A stretch of 21,206 bases of DNA. Origin: Acidobacteriota bacterium. GTDB lineage: Bacteria > Acidobacteriota > Vicinamibacteria > Vicinamibacterales > UBA2999. Under the pieces are notes generated by a model. It did no database searches. It saw nothing but the letters and a program-made list of their open reading frames with translations, and was not told the origin of the DNA. This document shows positions 7,363 to 12,844 of the stretch, in pieces. How positions within the stretch are numbered: the stretch's first letter is position 1; each line of letters opens with the position of its first letter. Position numbers and translations under genes: made by a program. Location: positions 1-21,206 of the forward strand of contig CANIBQ010000086.1 of the NCBI GenBank assembly GCA_947465645.1, read 5' to 3'.

Positions 7363-7667
7363 CCGCGCTTCCTGGGCTCTTTCTTCTTGAACATCTGGAG
7401 CATCCGCTGGCTGACCATGAAGCCGCCAAAGGTGTTGATCGCCACCAGGCCTACCGCGATCGTGCCCAGGATCGAGCTGAGGTCATCGGTGCCCGATCCG
7501 GTCGCGAGCACGGCGCCGACGATGATGACCGAACTGATGGCGTTGGTGACGCTCATGAGCGGCGTGTGCAGCGCCGGCGTGACGTTCCAGACGACGTGAT
7601 AGCCGACGATGACCGCCAGCACGAATACGGTGAGGTTGACGACGGTGTGATCGACGGTGCCGATCAT
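7359..7667 (-). CDS. pntA2: NAD(P) transhydrogenase subunit alpha, membrane part (alpha-2)
   Basis: This 102-residue protein is three hydrophobic helices (about 10-30, 37-57, 63-85) with a basic tail, [10 protein letters not shown]. It corresponds to the membrane portion that in E. coli is fused to the C-terminus of PntA. With PntB it forms the proton-conducting membrane domain. The family signatures [20 protein letters not shown] and [16 protein letters not shown] are present. It overlaps pntA1 by 4 bp at its start (ATG 7667) and pntB by 4 bp at its end. This split-alpha, three-gene arrangement resembles that of Rhodospirillum rubrum. It is a membrane protein without a cleavable signal. Confidence 0.96.
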   Translation of the reverse strand: MIGTVDHTVVNLTVFVLAVIVGYHVVWNVTPALHTPLMSVTNAISSVIIVGAVLATGSGTDDLSSILGTIAVGLVAINTFGGFMVSQRMLQMFKKKEPRKRG

Positions 7668-8806
7668 GCGAGAGACGCCTCGGGTTTCCTGGCTGGCTGG
7701 CCGTCGATGCAGACGAGTGATGCCGCGATGATGTCGTCGTTGCGGTCGAGTGTCAGCTCACCCGACTTCGGATCGGCCAGAAGGTTGACGAAGCTGAGCA
7801 GGTTCCGCGAATAGAGGGCGCTGGCGTCGGCCGCCAGCAACGCAGGGAGGTTGGAGTATCCGACCAGCCGCACCCCATGCTTGGTGACGACGCAGTCGCG
7901 CTCGCTGAGCGGGCAGTTGCCGCCTTGCTCGACGGCGAGATCGACGATGACCGAACCCGGCTTCATCGCCTTGACCGTCTCCTCGCGGAGCAGCACGGGC
8001 GCCGGCCGTCCGGGGATGAGGGCGGTCGTGATGACGATGTCGGCGGCGCGGGCGCGCTCGTCGATGAGCGCCGCCTGGCGCTGGCGGTACTGCTCGCTCA
8101 TCTCCCGGGCGTAGCCGCCGGCGGTTTCCGCCCGCCGGCGTTCCTCGTCGGAGACCGGTACTTCCACGAACTTGGCGCCCAGCGATTCCACCTGCTCCTT
8201 GACGGCGGGCCGCACGTCAAAGGCTTCGACGACGGCGCCGAGCCGCTTTGCGGTGGCGATCGCCTGCAGGCCCGCCACGCCCGCGCCGAGGATGAGCACG
8301 CGCGCGGCCTTGACGGTGCCTGCCGCGGTCATCAGCATCGGCATGAACCGGCCGTACTCGTTGGCCGCGAGGAGCACCGCCTTGTAGCCCGCGATGTTTG
8401 CCTGCGACGAGAGCACGTCCATCGTCTGCGCGCGGGTCGTGCGCGGAACGGCCTCCATCGCAAAGCCTGTGACACCGGTCGCCGCCAGCGCGTCGATGGC
8501 GAGGACGTCGTGCGGACTGAGGAGGCCGACGAGAATGGAGCCGCGCCGCAGCATCGGCAGTTCGGACGGTTCGGGTGCGCGTACTTTGAGGATGATTTGC
8601 GCGTGTGAGTAGACGTCGGAGGCCAGGGGCGCGATGACCGCTCCGGCCCCCGCATATTCGGTGTCCGGAATACTTGCGCCGCGGCCGGCGCCCGCCTGGA
8701 CGGTCACCGTGTGCCGTCCTCCCAGGAGAAGCTTCTTGACCGTCTCCGGCGTCGCGGCGACGCGTGTCTCGCCGGGCCGGATTTCGGCGGGGATACCGAT
8801 GTGCAT
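7664..8806 (-). CDS. pntA1: NAD(P) transhydrogenase subunit alpha, soluble NAD(H)-binding part (alpha-1)
   Basis: This 380-residue cytoplasmic domain I of the transhydrogenase binds NAD(H) and passes hydride to PntB. It is related to alanine dehydrogenase. The N-terminal part has [17 protein letters not shown] (5-21). The hallmark loop [19 protein letters not shown] is at 125-143. The Rossmann fingerprint GAGVAG is at 174-179, with an acidic residue, D197, in AFDVRP at the end of the second strand, consistent with preference for NAD over NADP. The C-terminal part carries GGNCPLSE and [11 protein letters not shown]. The start ATG 8806 has no recognisable Shine-Dalgarno. It leads the pntA1-pntA2-pntB operon. 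Its leader contains the inverted repeat at 8815-8900. Confidence 0.96.
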   Translation of the reverse strand: MHIGIPAEIRPGETRVAATPETVKKLLLGGRHTVTVQAGAGRGASIPDTEYAGAGAVIAPLASDVYSHAQIILKVRAPEPSELPMLRRGSILVGLLSPHDVLAIDALAATGVTGFAMEAVPRTTRAQTMDVLSSQANIAGYKAVLLAANEYGRFMPMLMTAAGTVKAARVLILGAGVAGLQAIATAKRLGAVVEAFDVRPAVKEQVESLGAKFVEVPVSDEERRRAETAGGYAREMSEQYRQRQAALIDERARAADIVITTALIPGRPAPVLLREETVKAMKPGSVIVDLAVEQGGNCPLSERDCVVTKHGVRLVGYSNLPALLAADASALYSRNLLSFVNLLADPKSGELTLDRNDDIIAASLVCIDGQPARKPEASLA

Positions 8807-8814
8807 GAGGGGAT

Positions 8815-8900
8815 CTGGGCTTTAGGCTTTAGGCTCTGGGCTTTGGCTCTGGACCGAGAGCCTGGAGCCGAGCGCCCAAAGCCAAGAGCCTAGAGCCCAG
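8815..8900. repeat. Inverted repeat built of GGCTTTA/GGCTCTA heptamer-like units
   Basis: The left half carries four or five imperfect units of the type GGCTTTAGGCTCTGGGCTTT. The right half carries the same kind of units inverted, and the ends CTGGGCT and AGCCCAG pair exactly. It occupies almost all of the 101 bp between the pntA1 start and the peptidase stop. A similar element lies at 17966-18067. If transcription starts at the TATACT box, the whole element lies in the pntA1 leader. Confidence 0.85.
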
Positions 8901-8904
8901 TATA
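8899..8904 (-). promoter_or_regulatory. Possible -10 box (TATACT) for the pnt operon
   Basis: TATACT on the minus strand lies about 90 nt upstream of pntA1 and overlaps the right end of the inverted repeat. No good -35 hexamer is present, so this is weak. The operon could also be read through from the peptidase gene. Confidence 0.28.
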
Positions 8905-8907
8905 TCG

Positions 8908-9744
8908 CTACGTCCCGCCCGCAAACGTGTTGCACGCATCGATGTTGCCCGAGTCGAGGCCGCGGCCCAGCCACCGCTGGCGATCCTCGGAGGATCCGTG
9001 GGTGAAGGATTCAGGGGCCACGCGTCCCTGCGATTGCCGCTGAAGGCGGTCGTCGCCAATGGCGGCCGCGGCGCGAAGCCCTTCTTCGGCATCTCCGGTT
9101 TCGAGCAGCCCCCGGCGAGCGGCATAGTGGCCCCATACGCCCGCGTAACAATCGGCCTGCAGTTCCAGGCGCACTGACAGGGCGTTGCCCGCGCGCTCGC
9201 TCGCGCGCTCGCGCGCCACGCTCACGTTCGACGACAGGCCGAGCAGCGTCTGCACGTGATGGCCGACTTCGTGGGCGATGACATATGCCTGGGCGAAATC
9301 ACCAGGCGCGCCGAACCGAGCGTCGAGGTCGCGGAAAAACGAGAGGTCGAGGTAGACCTTGCGGTCGGCGGGACAGTAGAAGGGGCCCATCGCCGACTGT
9401 CCCACGCCGCAGGCGGACTGGGTCGCGTCGGTGAAGAGTACGAGGGTGGGAGGTTCATACGTGGATCCGCGCTGGCTGAAGATCTCGGCCCACGTCTGCT
9501 CCGTATCGGCCAGCACAACGGACACGAACTGCGCCTGCGGGTCGTCGGCGGGCACGCCGCTCGTGCCGACCGCGTCGCTCTCCGAGGACGTGCTGTTGAT
9601 GAGATCGACGGGATTTGTGCCAGTTAGTGCCGAAAAGAGGAGGAGGAGCACGAGTCCTCCAATGCCGCCGCCGACCGGCAACCCGAGCCCCATTCCACGG
9701 CGATCCTCAATGTTTCCGCTGCCTGCCCGTCCCTGCCATTTCAT
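8908..9744 (-). CDS. ypfJ: YpfJ-type neutral zinc metallopeptidase (membrane-anchored)
   Basis: This 278-residue protein is of the putative neutral zinc metallopeptidase family (YpfJ/KPN_01226). Its N-terminus is soluble and glycine-rich, then a single hydrophobic helix lies at about 24-41, placing the catalytic domain outside the cytoplasm. The zinc motif HEVGHH is at 158-163, and a glutamate in LELQADCYAGVW (about 193-204) is the likely third ligand. DRKVYLDLSFF (127-137) and GSSEDRQRW near the C-terminus are family hallmarks. Cysteines at 112, 124 and 199 may form a disulfide, and a further one lies near the end. The start ATG 9744 is preceded by GAGGAG eight bases upstream. Physiological substrates are unknown for the family. 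It is divergent from the SDR gene. Confidence 0.93.
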   Translation of the reverse strand: MKWQGRAGSGNIEDRRGMGLGLPVGGGIGGLVLLLLFSALTGTNPVDLINSTSSESDAVGTSGVPADDPQAQFVSVVLADTEQTWAEIFSQRGSTYEPPTLVLFTDATQSACGVGQSAMGPFYCPADRKVYLDLSFFRDLDARFGAPGDFAQAYVIAHEVGHHVQTLLGLSSNVSVARERASERAGNALSVRLELQADCYAGVWGHYAARRGLLETGDAEEGLRAAAAIGDDRLQRQSQGRVAPESFTHGSSEDRQRWLGRGLDSGNIDACNTFAGGT

Positions 9745-9788
9745 GCGCCTGTCTCCTCGGCCTGGTCAAAATGCACGAGGGGTGCCGA

Positions 9789-9813
9789 CCCGCCTCCGCT
9801 AAAGCTTCGGCGG
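9789..9813. repeat. GC-rich dyad repeat (CCCGCC...GGCGGAGGCGGG family), intergenic copy
   Basis: On the minus strand it reads CCCGCCGAAGCTTTAGCGGA then GGCGGG. Related copies lie inside mrfA (14657-14683) and rho (19423-19448). This copy is in the 103-bp divergent gap between ypfJ and the SDR gene, just upstream of the SDR -10 box. Confidence 0.75.
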
Positions 9814-9835
9814 GCAGGCCCGAGAACGGCTCAGA

Positions 9836-9847
9836 TATGATCGTGCC
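9836..9847 (+). promoter_or_regulatory. Candidate -10 box for a leaderless SDR transcript
   Basis: TATGAT (9836-9841) is a near-consensus -10 element that ends six bases before the GTG start at 9848. No Shine-Dalgarno and no clear -35 are visible. The expected transcription start coincides with the start codon. Confidence 0.45.
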
Positions 9848-10624
9848 GTGGATCTGGGCCTGAAGAACAAAGTTGCCGTCATTACCGGATCGAGCCGCGG
9901 GCTCGGGCTGGCCACGGCGAAGTCACTGGCGGCGGAAGGCTGCAAGGTGTGCCTCTCGGCGCGTACCGAGTCGCGGCTCCAGGAGGCCCTTCGTGAGGTC
10001 GCCGCGGTCGCGGCCGATGCGAGCCATGTCGCCGCGATTACGGCTGACGTGAGCCGGGCCGACGGCGTCCAGGCCCTCATCGACGGCGCCGCCTCGAAGT
10101 TCGGCGGGATCGATATCCTGGTGAACAACGTCGGCCTCGGTCGCGGCGCGGGCCTGCTCGACACCGCAGACGAGGACTGGCACGAAGCGATCGACCAGAC
10201 GCTGCTGCCGGCCGTCCGCGCATCACGCCTTGCCGTGCCCCACATGCAGCGGCGCGGTGGCGGATCGATCATCATCGTCGCGTCGATCTTCGGCCGCGAG
10301 GCCGGCGGCCGCATGACCTACAACGTCGTCAAGGCCGCCGAGATCAGCCTGGCGAAGTCGCTGGCGCAGCAACTGGCGCCGTCCAACATCCGCGTCAACA
10401 GCGTCTCGCCCGGATCGATCCTCTTCGAAGGCGGGTCGTGGTGGAAGCGGCAGCAGGCGGATCCGGCCGGCATCGCCGGGTTCATCGAGCGCGAGCTCCC
10501 GTTCGGGCGATTCGGCACGGCCGACGAGGTCGGCGACGTCATCGCCTTTCTCGCGTCACCCCGTTCGAGCTGGATCAGCGGGACGTCGATTGTCGTGGAC
10601 GGATGTCAGAGCCGCGCTTTCTGA
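9848..10624 (+). CDS. Short-chain dehydrogenase/reductase (SDR) family oxidoreductase
   Basis: This 258-residue classical SDR catalyses NAD(P)-dependent oxidation or reduction of an alcohol or ketone in the cytoplasm. The cofactor motif is TGSSRGLG (13-20). An arginine at 39 (SART) points to NADP(H). NNVG lies at 93-96 and the catalytic triad is S146, Y158 and K162. NSVSPGS (184-190) and the C-terminal signature ISGTSIVVDGC are standard. The family resemblance is to 3-oxoacyl-ACP reductase-like SDRs, but the substrate cannot be named and there is no fatty-acid gene nearby. The start is GTG 9848, with TATGAT six bases upstream. Its 3' end overlaps the converging permease gene by 19 bp. Confidence 0.92.
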   Translation: MDLGLKNKVAVITGSSRGLGLATAKSLAAEGCKVCLSARTESRLQEALREVAAVAADASHVAAITADVSRADGVQALIDGAASKFGGIDILVNNVGLGRGAGLLDTADEDWHEAIDQTLLPAVRASRLAVPHMQRRGGGSIIIVASIFGREAGGRMTYNVVKAAEISLAKSLAQQLAPSNIRVNSVSPGSILFEGGSWWKRQQADPAGIAGFIERELPFGRFGTADEVGDVIAFLASPRSSWISGTSIVVDGCQSRAF

Positions 10625-11928
10625 GCGAAGAAGACGTAGTAGACCGGAACACCCGCCAGCACGATCGCAAACGTCACCGTCGTCCAGAGCGGATCGGCGA
10701 TGAGCGCGTTGCCCACCAGGTAGATGACCGCCGCAATGAAGATCGCCGGAATGACCGGATAGCCCGGCACCTTATACGGCCGTTCGAGGTCTGGCCTCGT
10801 GCGCCGCAGCCGGTAGAGTCCGGCGATCGCCAGTCCGTAGAAGGGCCAGATCGACAGCACGAACGTATCGGCCAACTGCTCGAACGTCCTCGTCAACACG
10901 AACAGCACTCCAAGCACCATGGCCAGCAGGATCGCGACGTACGGCGTCTGGAACCGCGGATGGACCCTCGCCAGCGGCTGAAAGAACAACCGGTCGTCGG
11001 CCATCGCAAAGAAGATCCGCGGCGCCGCCAGCATGATGGCGATGAGCGCACCGAACGTCGAGATGGCGACAACGACCGACACGAGGGAGACGCCGAGCTC
11101 GCCGAACACCGCGCGCGCCGTGTCGGCGGCGATCAGCCTGGATTGCGCCACGGCCGCGATCGGATTGACGTAGAGGTACGCAACGTTGGCCGCCAGATAG
11201 ATGGCGATGATGGCGATCGTGCCGGCGATGATGGCCCTCGGCAGATTCCGCTGCGGATCCTTGACCTCGCCAGCCGCAAACGAGACGTCCGCGAACCCGT
11301 CGTAGGCCCACAGCACGGAAATCAGCGCCAGGCCGAAGAGTCCGGCGTTGACGGGGGCCGCGGCTGCCGTCAGATTCGCGGTGGTGCCCGCGCCGGCGAG
11401 AAACGATCCGAGCACCAGCACCACAAGCGCGCCGAATTTGGCGATGGTCGATACGCCTGCCACCGCCGCGCCGAGCTGCACGCCGAGGATGTTGACGACA
11501 GCCGACACGATGATCGCGCCCGCGGCCACGTAGTCGGTGAGCGGTCCGTTGGCGGCGGCGTCGACGCCGAGCGAGCGGAGGAAGTACTCGCTGAAGACGG
11601 TCGCGATCGCGCCCGCCGCCGACGCACGGATGAGCACGAGCTCAGCCCAGCCGAAGAGAAACCCCGCCAGCCGGCCCCAGCTCTCTCTCAGGTAGACGTA
11701 CCACCCGCCTGTCTGCGGCAGCGCCGCCGCCAGTTCAGCAACTGATAGCGCTCCGCACAGCGAAATGACTCCGCCGAGTACCCACACGGCGAGCATCAGT
11801 GTCGGGTCGGGGACACGTGTCGCGATCGAGGCTGGAGTGCGAAAGATACCTGAGCCGATCGTGACCCCGATGACGATGCCGATCGAGCTCCAGAACCCGA
11901 GGCGCCGCACGAGCTGAGCGCTATGCAT
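10606..11928 (-). CDS. APC-family amino-acid permease
   Basis: This 440-residue integral membrane protein has about twelve hydrophobic helices, the usual size for the amino acid-polyamine-organocation superfamily. The first helix carries the substrate-binding IGVTIGSGIFRTP segment (GSGIF at 25-29). A QTGGWYVYLRESWGRLAGFLFGW segment follows in the helix 3 region. The cytoplasmic segment PDLERPYKVPGYPVIP near residue 390 is typical of the LAT-like branch. It probably exchanges or imports amino acids across the inner membrane; the substrate is not predictable. The start ATG 11928 lacks a Shine-Dalgarno, but TAGACT lies seven bases upstream, so a leaderless start is possible. It converges on the SDR gene and diverges from the SRPBCC gene. 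Confidence 0.93.
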   Translation of the reverse strand: MHSAQLVRRLGFWSSIGIVIGVTIGSGIFRTPASIATRVPDPTLMLAVWVLGGVISLCGALSVAELAAALPQTGGWYVYLRESWGRLAGFLFGWAELVLIRASAAGAIATVFSEYFLRSLGVDAAANGPLTDYVAAGAIIVSAVVNILGVQLGAAVAGVSTIAKFGALVVLVLGSFLAGAGTTANLTAAAAPVNAGLFGLALISVLWAYDGFADVSFAAGEVKDPQRNLPRAIIAGTIAIIAIYLAANVAYLYVNPIAAVAQSRLIAADTARAVFGELGVSLVSVVVAISTFGALIAIMLAAPRIFFAMADDRLFFQPLARVHPRFQTPYVAILLAMVLGVLFVLTRTFEQLADTFVLSIWPFYGLAIAGLYRLRRTRPDLERPYKVPGYPVIPAIFIAAVIYLVGNALIADPLWTTVTFAIVLAGVPVYYVFFAQKARL

Positions 11929-11935
11929 CGCGAGG

Positions 11936-11941
11936 AGTCTA
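11936..11941 (-). promoter_or_regulatory. Possible -10 box (TAGACT) for the permease gene
   Basis: On the minus strand TAGACT lies seven bases upstream of ATG 11928, with no Shine-Dalgarno between. It fits the TAnnnT-plus-start pattern seen on the plus strand. No -35 match was found. Confidence 0.3.
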
Positions 11942-12023
11942 GTGCAGGCGGTACGCGTCGTGCTCTGGAATCAACGCGCGGCCTGAAGGCCACGCGCGAC
12001 AGACCCTTCAGGGTGCGCGACTC

Positions 12024-12030
12024 AAGGAGG
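12024..12030 (+). promoter_or_regulatory. Shine-Dalgarno AAGGAGG that fixes the SRPBCC start
   Basis: AAGGAGG lies five bases before GTG 12036. An overlapping ATG at 12034 reads into a stop within seven codons, so the GTG is the true start. The rest of the 107-bp divergent gap holds an imperfect dyad at about 11975-11999 and no strong promoter. Confidence 0.8.
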
Positions 12031-12035
12031 CGAAT

Positions 12036-12803
12036 GTGGCGGCTGCAGGATTGACTCGGGAGCGCGTGAACGTGGGCCAGGTTGAGCGCTGGCTTTCGAT
12101 GCTGGCTGGCGGCGTACTCGCGGCGTACGCCTTGAAGAGACGGGGGTTGTCAGGCGGCGCGGCTGCGCTTGCCGGAGCGGCGTCGCTCTACCGGGGTGCC
12201 ACCGGTCACTGCGACGTGTACCAGGCGATGGGCGTCAACACCGCCAACCGCAAGGGCACCGGAAGGCTCGCCGACGTCGGCTCCGATACGCGCGAGCAGC
12301 TCGGCGGATCGCGCGGCATCCACGTCGAACAGGCCGTCACCGTGATGAAGCCTCTCACCGAGGTCTACCGGTTCTGGCGCAACTTCGAGAACCTTCCCAA
12401 GTTCATGCAGCATCTCGAGTCGGTGGCCGAGCGCGAAGAAGGCATCTCGCGCTGGGTGGCCAAGGGTCCAGCCGGGATGAAGGTCGAGTGGGATGCGCGG
12501 ATCATCAACGAAGTCGAAGACAAGGTGATCGGCTGGCAGTCGCTCGAAGGCTCGATGATCTCGAGCGCAGGCTCGGTGAATTTCCGCGACACCGGACGCG
12601 GCACCGAAGTGCGTGTCCGCCTTCAGTACAACCCGCCCGGCGGCAAGCTCGGCGCCGCCGTCGCGTGGATGCTCGGCGAGGAGCCGACGATCCAGGTGAT
12701 GGAGGATCTCCGCCGGTTCAAGCGATTGCTCGAAACAGGCGCGATTCAGCCGATCCAGGCGGAGGCGCGGCCGCCTGGCTATCGCGCCGTAGTCGGGAGT
12801 TAG
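12036..12803 (+). CDS. Membrane-anchored SRPBCC protein (DUF2892-like helix pair plus cyclase/dehydrase-like domain)
   Basis: The protein has 255 residues. Residues about 15-58 form two weakly hydrophobic helices separated by KRRGLSGG and ending RGATGHCDVYQAMGV, which resembles the DUF2892/YgaP-type membrane segment. Residues about 95-235 form an SRPBCC (START-like) fold: VEQAVTVMKPLTEVYRFWRNFENLPKFM, then the beta-strands W-DARIINEVEDKVIGWQS and GTEVRVRLQYNP, then a C-terminal helix. Such domains bind hydrophobic ligands. The same two-part protein is common in soil bacteria and has no established role. The start is GTG 12036, set by AAGGAGG. It precedes mrfA by 35 bp on the same strand, but mrfA has its own promoter. 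Confidence 0.85.
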   Translation: MAAAGLTRERVNVGQVERWLSMLAGGVLAAYALKRRGLSGGAAALAGAASLYRGATGHCDVYQAMGVNTANRKGTGRLADVGSDTREQLGGSRGIHVEQAVTVMKPLTEVYRFWRNFENLPKFMQHLESVAEREEGISRWVAKGPAGMKVEWDARIINEVEDKVIGWQSLEGSMISSAGSVNFRDTGRGTEVRVRLQYNPPGGKLGAAVAWMLGEEPTIQVMEDLRRFKRLLETGAIQPIQAEARPPGYRAVVGS

Positions 12804-12807
12804 CCGC

Positions 12808-12844
12808 TTGAACAGGGTCACCTTTCGCCTTATGATCGGTGCCC
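12808..12844 (+). promoter_or_regulatory. Sigma70-type promoter for mrfAB, probably leaderless
   Basis: TTGAAC (12808-12813) and TATGAT (12831-12836) are separated by exactly 17 bp. ATG 12845 begins eight bases after the -10 box, so transcription should start at or within a few bases of the start codon. No Shine-Dalgarno is present. This is the best complete promoter seen in the window. Confidence 0.6.

Noticed and set aside
5932..7599. A 555-codon plus-strand frame opposite pntB
   Set aside because: It lies antisense to a secure transhydrogenase gene and reads as low-complexity Arg/His/Asp sequence with no family match.
11975..12017. Operator-like dyad between the permease and SRPBCC genes
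   Set aside because: The imperfect dyad and the partial repeat of CCTGAAGG/CCTTCAGG are too degenerate, and no regulator gene is adjacent; not enough to call an operator.
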